Shown here in pieces: positions 11,518 to 22,698 of a stretch of 64,000 bases of DNA (positions are counted from its first letter, which is position 1; the number at the start of each line of letters is the position of its first letter). The position numbers and the translations under genes are program-made. Below the pieces are notes generated by a model. That model was not told the DNA's origin and did no database searches. It saw nothing but the letters and a program-made list of their open reading frames with translations. Source of the stretch: Hyphomicrobiales bacterium (GTDB lineage Bacteria; Pseudomonadota; Alphaproteobacteria; Rhizobiales; Rhizobiaceae); contig UEGQ01000007.1 in NCBI GenBank assembly GCA_900466005.1, forward strand, positions 248,001 to 312,000. Reading direction: 5' to 3'.

Positions 11518-11967
11518 ATGCCCCAGTTCGAAACCCGCCGTATCGTCAAGCACTCGCCCGACCAGATGTATGCGCTCGTCGCCGATGTCGAGCGCTATCC
11601 GGAGTTCCTGCCGCTGTGCGAGGCGCTCACGATCCGCTCGCGACGGGAGCGGGACGACAAGACACTGCTCGTGGCCGACATGACCGTCGGCTACAAGGCG
11701 ATCCGTGAGACGTTCACGACCCAGGTGCTTCTCGTGCCGACCGAGCACGTGATCGACGTCAAGTATATCGAGGGTCCGTTCAGATATCTCGACAACCGCT
11801 GGCGTTTCGAGCCGGCGGGCGAGGGCGGCTGCTCGGTGCACTTCTTCATCGATTACGAATTCAAGAGCCGCATCCTCGGCGCAGTCATGGGTTCGATGTT
11901 CGACCGCGCCTTCCGGATGTTTTCCGAAGCCTTCGAAAAGCGCGCGGACGGGATCTACGCGGCCTGA
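11518..11967 (+). CDS. Coq10/RatA-like ubiquinone-binding SRPBCC protein
   Basis: A 149-residue START/SRPBCC-fold protein. It begins with FETRRIVKHSPDQMYALVADVERYPEFLPLC, the hallmark N-terminus of the Coq10/RatA family, followed by a beta-rich body and a final helix (MFDRAFRMFSEAFEKRAD). Mitochondrial Coq10 binds ubiquinone and aids respiration; E. coli RatA was reported to affect ribosome assembly. In alphaproteobacteria next to lipA a Coq10-like role is the usual assumption. It starts nine bases after the kinase stop, with no strong ribosome binding site, so coupling is possible. Confidence 0.88.
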   Translation: MPQFETRRIVKHSPDQMYALVADVERYPEFLPLCEALTIRSRRERDDKTLLVADMTVGYKAIRETFTTQVLLVPTEHVIDVKYIEGPFRYLDNRWRFEPAGEGGCSVHFFIDYEFKSRILGAVMGSMFDRAFRMFSEAFEKRADGIYAA

Positions 11968-11985
11968 CCGCGGCGATCTCGCGGC

Positions 11986-12489
11986 TTAATCTTTTGCGGC
12001 AAGTTCCAGAAGCATTTCGAGTGCGGTCGTCACCGTCGCGAGGCGTACTTCAGCGCGGCCGAGATCGCCGTAGCGCATTTCACGGTGGATGAGGCGACTG
12101 TCGCGGCGCCGTGCCGCGATGTGCACGAGGCCGACGGGCTTATCCGCCGTCCCGCCGGTCGGGCCGGCAACGCCGGTCACCGCGACCGCGAGATCGGCCC
12201 CCGAGCGGCGAAGTGCGCCGGCCACCATCTGCAACGCCGTCTCGCGGGAGACGGCGCCGAAGGAGACGAGCACCTTCTCGTCGACACCGAGCATTTCCAC
12301 CTTCGCCCGGTTCGAATAGGTGACGAAGCCGCGGTCGACGACGGCCGACGAGCCGGAAATCTCGGTCAGCGCTCCGGCGATCAGCCCGCCGGTGCAGGAT
12401 TCGGCGGTAGCGATCGTCAAATTACGTTGCGTGAACTCACTTACTATGCGTGAGGCAAGTGCTTCGATCTCCGGCGGAAAGACCATCAT
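11986..12489 (-). CDS. cinA: CinA C-terminal domain protein (NMN amidohydrolase-like)
   Basis: A 167-residue protein equal to the C-terminal domain of CinA alone. Motifs are [17 protein letters not shown] near residues 23-38 (conserved catalytic-type Ser), [11 protein letters not shown], and [11 protein letters not shown] with PVGLVHIA. The family includes nicotinamide mononucleotide deamidases (PncC), so a role in pyridine nucleotide salvage is likely but not proven. The start ATG at 12489 overlaps the ispDF stop as ATGA, showing translational coupling. A second ATG follows at 12486. Confidence 0.9.
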   Translation of the reverse strand: MMVFPPEIEALASRIVSEFTQRNLTIATAESCTGGLIAGALTEISGSSAVVDRGFVTYSNRAKVEMLGVDEKVLVSFGAVSRETALQMVAGALRRSGADLAVAVTGVAGPTGGTADKPVGLVHIAARRRDSRLIHREMRYGDLGRAEVRLATVTTALEMLLELAAKD

Positions 12490-13697
12490 GCTTTCGCACC
12501 TCCATAGACGACGGTCGCGGTGGCGATCGCGGCGATCCCTTCGCGCCGCCCGACAAAGCCGATCGTCTCGTTGGTGGTCGCCTTGACGGAGCAGCGGTCG
12601 AGCGAAATGCCGAGGATTTCCGAGAGTTTCTCCCGCATCGCCTGGCGGTGTGGCCCGACCTTCGGCGCCTCCGCGATCAGCGAAATGTCGGCGTTCATGA
12701 TCGTGCCGCCGTTGTCGCGGACGATCCTTGCGGCGTGCTCGAGGAAGATACGGGACGGTACGCCTTTCCATTGCGGGTCTGACGGCGGGAAATGGTCGCC
12801 GATGTCGCCGGCGCCGCAGGTGGCGAGCAGCGCGTCGGTCAGCGCGTGCAGGGCGACGTCGGCGTCGGAATGTCCCTTGAGCCGCTGGTCGTGCGGAATG
12901 AAGATGCCGCAGAGCGTGACCCCGTCGCCGGCCTCGAGCTGGTGCACGTCATAGCCGTTGCCGGTGCGCACGTCGGGAAGGGCGGAGGAGGAGAGTCTGG
13001 CGTCGGCCATGGCGATATCCCGCTGGACGGTGAGTTTGACGTTGTCCGGCGACCCCTCGACCAGACGGACGGGGATGCCGGCCCATTCGGCGATGGCGGC
13101 ATCGTCGGTGAAATCGGTCCGTCCCTCGGAGGCGGCGCGTGCATGTGCGGCCATGATGGCCGGAAAGCCGAAGCTCTGGGGTGTCTGTGCCGCATAGAGC
13201 CCGACACGCGGTACGGTCTCGATCACGAGCCCTTCGCTCGAGCCGCGTTTCAGCGTGTCGGTGACCGGAACAGCCGGCAGTACGGCCTCGGCGCCGTCTT
13301 CAAAGGCGGCGCGGATACGCTCCAGCATCGCCGTATCGACGAACGGCCTGACGGCATCCTGGATCATCACGTGGGTCACGTCGCGGCCGGCAAGCGCCTT
13401 CAGTCCGGCCTCGACCGACTGCTGGCGCGTGCACCCGCCGAAGGTGACGAAGACGTCGCGGTCTCCGGTCAGATGTCGGCGTGCTTCCTCGAACAGCGCC
13501 ACGTCATCCGGATGGATGACTGCGACGATCGGACCCGTTGCCGGCCAGTCGACAAAGCGCTGAAGTGTATGGGCGATCACCGGCTTTCCGCCGATGCGGC
13601 GATACTGCTTCGGCCCTTCCGCGGAAGCCCCGGCCCGCTCGCCGCGCCCTGCGGCGACCACGATGACAGCGATTGAAAGGGCCTTGAAATTTGCCAT
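12486..13697 (-). CDS. ispDF: Bifunctional IspD/IspF isoprenoid enzyme
   Basis: Two enzymes of the methylerythritol-phosphate pathway in one chain of 403 residues. Residues about 1-230 are IspD (cytidylyltransferase, with [11 protein letters not shown] and [18 protein letters not shown]); about 240-403 are IspF (cyclodiphosphate synthase, with [37 protein letters not shown] and [17 protein letters not shown]). The IspDF fusion is characteristic of many alphaproteobacteria. The start at 13697 (MANFKALS) fits the family length; a frame running further upstream to 14894 is antisense to dusB and not coding. It is coupled to cinA by a 4-base overlap and divergent from dusB. Confidence 0.96.
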   Translation of the reverse strand: MANFKALSIAVIVVAAGRGERAGASAEGPKQYRRIGGKPVIAHTLQRFVDWPATGPIVAVIHPDDVALFEEARRHLTGDRDVFVTFGGCTRQQSVEAGLKALAGRDVTHVMIQDAVRPFVDTAMLERIRAAFEDGAEAVLPAVPVTDTLKRGSSEGLVIETVPRVGLYAAQTPQSFGFPAIMAAHARAASEGRTDFTDDAAIAEWAGIPVRLVEGSPDNVKLTVQRDIAMADARLSSSALPDVRTGNGYDVHQLEAGDGVTLCGIFIPHDQRLKGHSDADVALHALTDALLATCGAGDIGDHFPPSDPQWKGVPSRIFLEHAARIVRDNGGTIMNADISLIAEAPKVGPHRQAMREKLSEILGISLDRCSVKATTNETIGFVGRREGIAAIATATVVYGGAKA

Positions 13698-13868
13698 TCG
13701 CGGAGATTGTTCCTGACACAAATAACACGTAAGGGAGCAGTAGAGCGTCGGCGCCAAGATTTCCAGAGCGCGCCGAATTTTTGTTCCGTTCGGCGGTTTT
13801 CGCTTGGCAAGCCGTTCAAGGCTGGCTAAAAATAGTGCAAATCCGATCCGTGCCTGAAAGATAATCAC

Positions 13869-14873
13869 TTGCAATCCAGAGCACTTCACATGCCGTTTCA
13901 GATCGGGCCGGTGACCGTTCGCAATCGCGTCGCGCTGGCACCGATGTCCGGCGTCAGCGACCTGCCGTTCCGTCAGCTCGCTTGGCGCTTCGGGGCGGGG
14001 CTCGTCGTCACCGAGATGGTTGCGAGCCGGGAACTCGTGTTGAATGCGGCCGAATCCTGGATGCGGCTGCGGGATGGCGCGGCGCGTCCGCACGTGGTCC
14101 AGCTTGCCGGCCGCGAGGCCCATTGGATGGCGGAAGCGGCACGGATCGCCGAAGCCAATGGCGCCGATGTGATCGACATCAACATGGGTTGCCCGGCCAA
14201 GAAGGTAATCGGCGGCTATGCCGGGTCGGCGCTGATGCGCGATCCAGACCATGCGCTTTCGCTGATCGAGGCGACCGTCGAGGCGGTGAGTGTCCCTGTG
14301 ACGCTGAAGATGCGGCTCGGCTGGGACGAGAATTCGATCAACGCGCCGGAGATTGCCGCGCGCGCCGAACGCGCGGGTATCCAGCTGGTCACGATCCACG
14401 GCCGCACCCGCATGCAGTTCTACGAGGGGCGCGCCGACTGGGATGCGATTGCGGCGGTGCGCGACGCGGTCAAGACTCCGCTGATCGCCAACGGCGATGT
14501 TTCGAGCCGCGAAGATGCAGAGGAAATCCTGAGACGCTCCGGCGCCGATGCGGTCATGGTCGGTCGTGCCTGCCAGGGACGGCCGTGGTACGCCGGCGTT
14601 CTTGCCGGCGCCCGTGCGCCCGAGCGGGCGGAGATCGCCGCGATCGCCGTCGAGCATTACGAGATGATGCTGGCGCATTACGGGACCGATGTCGGCTTGC
14701 GCCACGCCCGCAAGCATCTGGGTTGGTATCTCGAACGCTTCGCCCCGGGACTCGCGACCGCACGCAAGGCCGAGATCATGACCGCCCGCGATCCCCGTTT
14801 CGTGGTCGCAGCCCTGTCTCGCGCGCTCGAAGAGGCGGCGAGCGAGAGAAACGATCGGCAGGAGGCCGCCTGA
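13869..14873 (+). CDS. dusB: tRNA-dihydrouridine synthase (NifR3 family)
   Basis: An FMN-dependent reductase that makes dihydrouridine in tRNA. The 334-residue TIM barrel has the N-terminal [16 protein letters not shown], the family signature [16 protein letters not shown] segment ([15 protein letters not shown]) with the catalytic Cys near residue 108, [13 protein letters not shown], and [17 protein letters not shown] chose the TTG at 13869 because it gives the N-terminal length seen in rhizobial NifR3; an ATG at 13890 is an alternative. The stop overlaps the ntrB start (TGATG), the classical nifR3-ntrB-ntrC operon. Confidence 0.93.
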   Translation: MQSRALHMPFQIGPVTVRNRVALAPMSGVSDLPFRQLAWRFGAGLVVTEMVASRELVLNAAESWMRLRDGAARPHVVQLAGREAHWMAEAARIAEANGADVIDINMGCPAKKVIGGYAGSALMRDPDHALSLIEATVEAVSVPVTLKMRLGWDENSINAPEIAARAERAGIQLVTIHGRTRMQFYEGRADWDAIAAVRDAVKTPLIANGDVSSREDAEEILRRSGADAVMVGRACQGRPWYAGVLAGARAPERAEIAAIAVEHYEMMLAHYGTDVGLRHARKHLGWYLERFAPGLATARKAEIMTARDPRFVVAALSRALEEAASERNDRQEAA

Positions 14874-16011
14874 TGTCGCAACCGCAGGAAACACGGGACA
14901 ACGGCCTGGCCCTGACCGTCTTGAACGCCATCCAGAACCCGGTGATCCTCGTCGACGCCGGAGGCTTCGTCACCTTCGCGAACTGGGAGGCGGAATCCTT
15001 CTTCGGCGCGAGCGCCAGCCATCTCGCCCGCCATCAGGTGGCGAGCCTGATCCCGTTCGGCAGCCCGCTGCTCGCCCTGATCGACCAGGTGCGGGAGCGT
15101 CGGGCGCCCGTCAACGAATACCGTGTCGACCTGAGCTCGCCACGCCTCGGCGAGGACAAGCTCGTCGACCTCTACGTGGCCCCGGTGGTGAGCGATCCGG
15201 GCTCCGTGGTCGTGGTGTTCCAGGAACGTTCGATGGCCGACAAGATCGATCGTCAACTGACCCACCGCGCCGCCGCCCGCTCGGTGACGGGGCTCGCCTC
15301 GATGCTGGCGCACGAGATCAAGAACCCGCTTTCCGGCATTCGCGGCGCGGCACAGCTTCTCGAAAGCTCGGTGACCGACGAGGACAGGGCGCTGACACGC
15401 CTCATCTGCGACGAGACCGACCGCATCGTCTCCCTCGTCGACCGTATGGAGGTCTTCTCCGACGAGCGACCGGTGGACCGCCAGCCGATCAACATCCATT
15501 CGGTGCTCGACCACGTGAAGGCGATCGCCAAGGCGGGCTTTGCCCGCGACATCAAGATCACCGAGAGCTACGACCCGTCGCTGCCGCCGGTTTACGCAAA
15601 CCGCGACCAGCTGGTGCAGGTGTTCCTCAACCTCGTCAAGAATGCGGCCGAGGCGATCGGCGACCGCGCCGACGGAGAAATCCAGCTGACCACCGCCTAT
15701 CGGCCGGGCATCCGCCTTTCGGTCGCAGGCTCGCGCGAGAAGATCTCGCTGCCGCTCGAATTCTGCGTGCATGACAACGGTCCGGGGGTGCCCGCCGACC
15801 TGCTGCCGCATCTCTTCGATCCCTTCATCACCACGAAGACGAACGGATCGGGGCTCGGCCTCGCGCTGGTCGCGAAGATCATCGGTGGCCACGGCGGCAT
15901 CGTCGAATGCGACAGCCAGTCCAACCGCACAACCTTTCGTGTGCTGATGCCCGTCTCCCGGGGTGTCGCGCTCGAAGACCCGACCCCGGCGAACTCCACA
16001 GGAAGCCTCTG

Positions 16012-16012
<1 letters not shown>
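14873..16012 (+). CDS. ntrB: Nitrogen regulation sensor kinase NtrB (GlnL)
   Basis: A soluble histidine kinase/phosphatase acting on NtrC under PII control. The 379 residues comprise an N-terminal PAS domain (about 10-120), the H-box [19 protein letters not shown] with the phosphorylated His near 147, and a HATPase domain with N-box [20 protein letters not shown] and G-boxes [10 protein letters not shown] and GSGLGLALV. There are no membrane segments. The ATG at 14873 overlaps the dusB stop, and its own stop overlaps the ntrC start, so all three genes are coupled. Confidence 0.96.
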
Positions 16013-17463
<1,451 letters not shown>

Positions 17464-17627
17464 CACCCGCCGGGTGCCGTTGCAATTTCGCCACAATACG
17501 TTGCTCAAAAGTCACGACACGGCGCGAGTCCACTCGAACCGTTTCGTTCGTCCGTTCGGACGAGACTGTTTCCTCTGTGGTGCGCACAGCGCTGATATTG
17601 GCCCCGGCGGGCGGGAAGTGATTTGAG

Positions 17628-19895
17628 ATGGACAGCCGAAGGATCGATCCCGTGGCGGAGGGTGACGCCGCACTGGCGAACGACCGCCGCGCCTCCTTCG
17701 CTTTGCCTGGCCTCGTCCTTGCCGGCGGCGCGCTCGCCTGCGCCGTCTTCACGCTGCCGGTCCTGCTCGGGCTGACCCCGATCGCGCCGACCTCGAATGT
17801 CCTCATTGCGTCGGCCGTGCTGAACTCGCTGTTCGTGGTCGGACTCATGTTCCTGATCGGGCGGGAGGTCAGCCGTCTCGTGAGGGCGCGCACGCGTGGT
17901 CGCGCGGCAGCCCGGCTGCATGTCCGCATCGTCGCGCTCTTTTCTGTGGTGGCGATTACGCCCGCCATCCTCGTGGCCATCTTTGCCAGCATCACGCTGA
18001 ACGTCGGTCTGGATCGCTGGTTCTCGATCCGGACGCAATCGATCGTCAGCTCGTCGATGGATGTCGCGCAGGCCTATATGCTCGAAAACGCGAGCTATCT
18101 GCAGGGCCAGACCATTTCGATGGCGAACGACCTCGACCGCAACCGTGCACTCTTCTTCCTCGATCGGACCGGTTTCGTGCAGCTCATGACCCGCCAGGCG
18201 AAGGGGCGCGGCATGCTGGGCGCCTTCCTCGTGCGTCAGGACGGTTCGGCGATCACCCAGGCAGAGATCAAGACCGACAAGCCCCTGCCGGCGATCCCGC
18301 AGGACGCACTCGAAAGCGCGGCGGCCGGCCAGCCGACGCTGATCCCGCCAGGCGTGACCAATCTGGTCGGCGCGATCATCAAGCTCGATTCCATCTCCGG
18401 CACCTTCCTCTACACGATCCGCGCGGTCGACCCGAAGGTGATGGCCGCGATGCGGCTGATGGAAGACAACACCGCCGAATACAAGGCGATGGAGGCCGGC
18501 CGTACGTCGCTGCAGATCGCGTTCGCCGTCCTCTATCTCGGTTTCGCGCTCATCGTCCTGCTTGCGGCGATCTGGACGGCAATCGCGATCGCCGACCGCA
18601 TCGTTCGGCCGATCCGCCTTCTGATCAGCGCCGCCGACAACGTCGCCTCCGGCAATTTCAACGTCGTCGTTCCCGTCCGCTCCGCCGATGGCGACGTCGG
18701 CAGCCTGTCGCTCACCTTCAACAAGATGATCTCGCAGATCCGCACCCAGCGCGACGAGATCCTGGAGGCCAAGGACGAAGTCGACGATCGCCGCCGCTTC
18801 ATCGAGGCGGTGCTGTCGGGCGTCACGGCGGCCGTGATCGGTGTCGAGGATGACGGCGTCATCACCATCGTCAATCCGTCGGCGGAGTATTTCCTCGCCC
18901 AGTCCTCCGAGGAGATCGTCGGCAAGAAGCTCTCGGTGATCGCTCCCGAGATCGACCGTGTGATGGCCGAGGCAGCGGTGCGCCACCGCGGCGAATACCG
19001 CCAGCAGATCAACCTGATCCGCGGCGGCAAGGAGCGGACGCTGAGCGTTCAGGTGACCCGCGAGGAGACGCGCGGCGCCGCCGACGCCTATGTCATCACG
19101 CTCGACGACATCACCGATCTCGTCATCGCGCAGCGTTCGACCGCCTGGGCCGACGTGGCGCGCCGCATCGCTCATGAGATCAAGAACCCGCTCACGCCGA
19201 TCCAGCTTTCGGCGGAGCGGATCAAGCGCCGTTACGGTCGGCAGATCGACGAAAACGACCGCGCTGTCTTCGACCAGTGCACGGATACGATCGTGCGTCA
19301 GGTAGAGGATATCGGCCGGATGGTGGACGAGTTCTCGGCCTTCGCCCGCATGCCGAAGCCGGCGAAGCAGCGATCCGATCTGAGGGATATTCTGCGCGAT
19401 GCGGTCTTCCTGCGCGAGATGGGTAACAATGACGTAACCTTTTTGCGCGAGTTCGGTGACAAGCCGCTCGAAGGCAGCTTCGACGCGCGCATGCTCGGAC
19501 AGGCGGTTGGCAATCTCATCAAGAATGCGGTGGAGGCGATCGAGGCCGTGCCGGCCGAAGAGCGGCGGGGCGGCAAGGTGCTGGTGCGTTCGACCTATGA
19601 CGAGGGCCAGGACAGTTTCGTTGTCGACGTCATCGACAACGGACGGGGTCTGCCGGTCGAGAACCGCCATCGCATCCTGGAACCATACATGACGATGCGC
19701 GAGAAGGGCACGGGGCTCGGGCTCGCCATCGTGAAGAAGATTATCGAAGAACACGGCGGTCAGCTCGAATTGCATGACGCGCCGGCGGAGTTCGACCACG
19801 GGCGAGGGGCCATGATCAGGGTACTCCTGCCGCGCCTCGACGTCGGCGTTTCCGCCGCAGGTGAAAGTGACAAGGAAAAGGTCCATGGCCTCTGA
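17628..19895 (+). CDS. ntrY: Nitrogen regulation sensor kinase NtrY
   Basis: A membrane sensor kinase paired with NtrX, linked in alphaproteobacteria to nitrogen metabolism and in some species to redox control and envelope traits. The 755 residues comprise several N-terminal helices (about 25-125), a periplasmic segment, another helix near 305, a HAMP domain, a PAS domain (about 385-490), the H-box [19 protein letters not shown] with His near 516, and a HATPase domain (NLIKNAVEAIEA, DNGRGLP, KGTGLGLAIV). It follows ntrC by 164 bases, and its stop lies 11 bases inside a possible GTG-started ntrX. Confidence 0.95.
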   Translation: MDSRRIDPVAEGDAALANDRRASFALPGLVLAGGALACAVFTLPVLLGLTPIAPTSNVLIASAVLNSLFVVGLMFLIGREVSRLVRARTRGRAAARLHVRIVALFSVVAITPAILVAIFASITLNVGLDRWFSIRTQSIVSSSMDVAQAYMLENASYLQGQTISMANDLDRNRALFFLDRTGFVQLMTRQAKGRGMLGAFLVRQDGSAITQAEIKTDKPLPAIPQDALESAAAGQPTLIPPGVTNLVGAIIKLDSISGTFLYTIRAVDPKVMAAMRLMEDNTAEYKAMEAGRTSLQIAFAVLYLGFALIVLLAAIWTAIAIADRIVRPIRLLISAADNVASGNFNVVVPVRSADGDVGSLSLTFNKMISQIRTQRDEILEAKDEVDDRRRFIEAVLSGVTAAVIGVEDDGVITIVNPSAEYFLAQSSEEIVGKKLSVIAPEIDRVMAEAAVRHRGEYRQQINLIRGGKERTLSVQVTREETRGAADAYVITLDDITDLVIAQRSTAWADVARRIAHEIKNPLTPIQLSAERIKRRYGRQIDENDRAVFDQCTDTIVRQVEDIGRMVDEFSAFARMPKPAKQRSDLRDILRDAVFLREMGNNDVTFLREFGDKPLEGSFDARMLGQAVGNLIKNAVEAIEAVPAEERRGGKVLVRSTYDEGQDSFVVDVIDNGRGLPVENRHRILEPYMTMREKGTGLGLAIVKKIIEEHGGQLELHDAPAEFDHGRGAMIRVLLPRLDVGVSAAGESDKEKVHGL

Positions 19896-21249
19896 TATTC
19901 TTGTAGTCGACGATGAAGAAGACATCCGCGAGATCGTTTCGGGCATCCTGAGCGATGAAGGTCACGAGACCCGCACGGCGCACGATGCGGACAGCGCGCT
20001 CGCCGCAATTTCCGATCGCGTGCCGCGGCTGGTCTTTCTCGACATCTGGATGCAGGGAAGCCGGCTCGACGGCCTGTCGCTGCTCGACGAGATCAGGACC
20101 CGTCATCCCGATCTGCCGGTGGTCATGATTTCCGGTCACGGCAACATCGAAACGGCAGTCTCGGCGATCAAGCGTGGCGCCTTCGACTTCATCGAGAAGC
20201 CGTTCAAGGCCGACCGGCTGATTCTGATCGCCGAGCGGGCGCTCGAAAATTCCAAGCTGAAGCGCGAGGTCTCCGAGCTGAAGAAGCGCGCTGGCGACAC
20301 CGCCGAGCTGATCGGCACCTCGGTCGCCGTCTCGCAGCTGCGCCAGACGATCGACAAGGTCGCCCCGACGAACAGCCGCATCATGATCTTCGGGCCCTCC
20401 GGTTCCGGCAAGGAGCTGGTGGCGCGGATGATCCACAAGCGTTCGACCCGCTCCGGTGGTCCCTTCGTCACGCTGAACGCAGCGGCGATCACGCCGGACC
20501 GGATGGAGATCGCCCTTTTCGGAACCGAGGGATCGCCCGGTCAGCCGCGCCGTATCGGTGCGCTCGAGGAAGCCCATCGCGGGATACTCTACCTCGACGA
20601 GATCGGCGAGATGCCGCGCGAGACCCAAAACAAGATTCTGCGGGTGCTCGTGGAGCAGCAGTTCGAAAGGGTCGGCGGTTCGAAGCGCGTGAAGGTGGAC
20701 GTCCGCATCATCTCGTCGACGGCCTACAATCTCGAAAACCAGATTGCCGAGGGGCGCTTCCGCGAGGATCTCTTCCACAGGCTGGCAGTGGTTCCGATCA
20801 AGGTGCCGGCGCTCGCCGAGCGGCGGGAGGACATCCCGTTCCTGGTCGACATGTACATGCGCCAGATCTGCGAGCAGGCGGGCGTGCGCCCGCGCAGGAT
20901 CGGCGAGGACGCGATGGCGGTGCTGCAGGCGAACGACTGGCCGGGCAATATCCGCCAGCTCCGCAACAATATCGAGCGGCTGATGATTCTTGCCCACGGC
21001 GACGGTCCTGATTCGCCGATCACTGCGGAGATGCTGCCGCAGGACCTCTCCGACATGCTGCCGAAGGTCTCGGCGCGCAACGACACCCACATCATGACGT
21101 TGCCCCTGCGCGAAGCGCGCGAGATGTTCGAGCGCGACTACCTGATCGCCCAGATAAACCGGTTCGGCGGCAACATATCGCGCACCGCGGAATTCGTCGG
21201 CATGGAGCGCTCCGCCCTCCATCGCAAACTGAAGTCTCTTGGCGTATAA
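19885..21249 (+). CDS. ntrX: Nitrogen regulation response regulator NtrX
   Basis: The partner regulator of NtrY, 454 residues: a receiver domain with Asp near 53 (LVFLDIWMQGSRLDG), an AAA+ domain with Walker A GPSGSGKE and Walker B GILYLDEIGEM, and a Fis-type HTH at the end. The GAFTGA loop of sigma-54 activators is replaced by TEGSPGQPRRIGAL, so direct activation of sigma-54 polymerase is unlikely and DNA binding as repressor or sigma-70 modulator is more plausible. The start at 19885 (MASDILVV) follows AAGGAAAAGG; a GTG at 19861 is possible. Confidence 0.95.
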   Translation: MASDILVVDDEEDIREIVSGILSDEGHETRTAHDADSALAAISDRVPRLVFLDIWMQGSRLDGLSLLDEIRTRHPDLPVVMISGHGNIETAVSAIKRGAFDFIEKPFKADRLILIAERALENSKLKREVSELKKRAGDTAELIGTSVAVSQLRQTIDKVAPTNSRIMIFGPSGSGKELVARMIHKRSTRSGGPFVTLNAAAITPDRMEIALFGTEGSPGQPRRIGALEEAHRGILYLDEIGEMPRETQNKILRVLVEQQFERVGGSKRVKVDVRIISSTAYNLENQIAEGRFREDLFHRLAVVPIKVPALAERREDIPFLVDMYMRQICEQAGVRPRRIGEDAMAVLQANDWPGNIRQLRNNIERLMILAHGDGPDSPITAEMLPQDLSDMLPKVSARNDTHIMTLPLREAREMFERDYLIAQINRFGGNISRTAEFVGMERSALHRKLKSLGV

Positions 21250-21256
21250 GCGAGTC

Positions 21257-21274
21257 CGGCGGCGCGAGCCGCCG
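21257..21274 (+). other. Intercistronic hairpin between ntrX and trkA
   Basis: A perfect 7-bp stem CGGCGGC/GCCGCCG closes a GCGA tetraloop just after the ntrX stop. No T-run follows, so it may stabilise RNA or attenuate rather than terminate. Confidence 0.4.
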
Positions 21275-21300
21275 TCATCACATCCGTCGAAAGAGGCATC

Positions 21301-22677
21301 ATGAAAGTCATCATTTGCGGCGCCGGGCAGGTGGGCTACGGGATCGCGGAGCGTCTGTCCCAGGAAGACAATGATGTCTCGGTGATCGATACTTCGGCCT
21401 CGCTGGTCGGCCACATCACCGAAACGCTCGACGTGCGCGGCTATGTCGGCCACGGTGCCCACCCGGACGTGCTCGCAAAGGCCGGCGCCGACCAGGCGGA
21501 CATGATCATCGCCGTGACCCTCTACGACGAGATCAACATGGTCGCTTGTCAGGTGGCCCATTCGCTCTTCAACGTGCCGACGAAGATCGCCCGCATCCGT
21601 TCGCAGAGCTACCTCCGCCCGGAATATTCCGACCTCTTCAGCCGCGACAACATGCCGATCGACGTCACCATCTCGCCCGAGGTCGAGGTCGGCAAGATGG
21701 TGCTGCGGCGCATCTCCTTCCCCGGTGCGAACGACATCGCGCGCTTTGCCGACGATCATATCGCGATGGTGGCGATCGAGTGCATGGAGGACTGCCCGGT
21801 CGTCAACACGCCCCTGCACCAACTGAGCCAGCTCTTCCCGGACCTGATGGCGACCGTCACCGCGATCTATCGCAACGGCCGGCTCCACGTCGTCCGTTCG
21901 ACCGACCAGCTTCTGGTCGGCGATCTCGCCTACGTCATCTGCCAGCGCGATCACATCCGCCGTACCCTCGGCCTCTTCGGCCACGAGGAGCAGGAGGCCG
22001 GCCGCATCGTCATCGCCGGCGGCGGCAACATCGGCTACTACGTCGCGCGGACCATCGACGAGATGCAGCCGAAGATCAAGGTCAAGATCATCGAAGGCGA
22101 CCGCGAGCGGGCTGTATCGGTCTCCGACCAGCTCCGCCATGCCATCGTTCTGCACGGTTCGGCGCTCGACCAGAATATCCTCATGCAGGCGGACATCCAG
22201 GATGCCGATCTCATGGTGGCCCTGACCAACAGCGATCAGACCAACCTGCTGAGCGCGGCGATGGCCAAGCGCCTCGGCTGCAAGTCCGGGATGATCCTGA
22301 TCAACGATCCGTCCTATCAGGACCTGACGACCTCGATCGGCATCGACGCCTACATCAATCCGCGGGCCGTCACTATTTCGCGCGTGCTCCAGCACGTCCG
22401 CAAGGGGCGTATCCGTTCGGTCTACGCCGTTCAGAAGGGCGCCGCCGAAGTGATCGAGGCCGAGGCGCTGGAAACCTCTCCTCTTGTTGGGCGACCGTTC
22501 CGTGATCTCGAGCTGCCCGAAGGCATGCGCATCGGCGCGATTTACCGCGACGGCGCGGTTCTGCGGCCGGACGGCAGCACCAGGATCAAGACCAAGGATC
22601 GCGTGGTGCTCTTCGTCACTGCGGCTGCGATCCGCGACGTCGAGCAGATGTTTCGCGTCTCCATCCAGTATTTCTGA
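21301..22677 (+). CDS. trkA: Trk system potassium uptake regulatory protein TrkA
   Basis: The peripheral NAD-binding subunit that gates TrkH/TrkG potassium channels. The 458 residues are two tandem RCK units: the first nucleotide-binding motif is IICGAGQVGYGIAERL at the N-terminus and the second IAGGGNIGYYVARTI near residue 238, each followed by a TrkA-C domain (the last includes GMRIGAIYRDGAVLRP). No membrane partner gene is nearby. It lies 51 bases after ntrX, an order also seen in other rhizobia. Confidence 0.95.
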   Translation: MKVIICGAGQVGYGIAERLSQEDNDVSVIDTSASLVGHITETLDVRGYVGHGAHPDVLAKAGADQADMIIAVTLYDEINMVACQVAHSLFNVPTKIARIRSQSYLRPEYSDLFSRDNMPIDVTISPEVEVGKMVLRRISFPGANDIARFADDHIAMVAIECMEDCPVVNTPLHQLSQLFPDLMATVTAIYRNGRLHVVRSTDQLLVGDLAYVICQRDHIRRTLGLFGHEEQEAGRIVIAGGGNIGYYVARTIDEMQPKIKVKIIEGDRERAVSVSDQLRHAIVLHGSALDQNILMQADIQDADLMVALTNSDQTNLLSAAMAKRLGCKSGMILINDPSYQDLTTSIGIDAYINPRAVTISRVLQHVRKGRIRSVYAVQKGAAEVIEAEALETSPLVGRPFRDLELPEGMRIGAIYRDGAVLRPDGSTRIKTKDRVVLFVTAAAIRDVEQMFRVSIQYF

Positions 22678-22698
22678 TCGCCGGGAGTTCCATCGATC

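Noticed and set aside
12486..14894. An 802-residue minus-strand frame covering ispDF and extending over dusB
   Set aside because: Only the part from 13697 down is IspDF; the upstream part is antisense to the clearly conserved dusB and has no family sequence.
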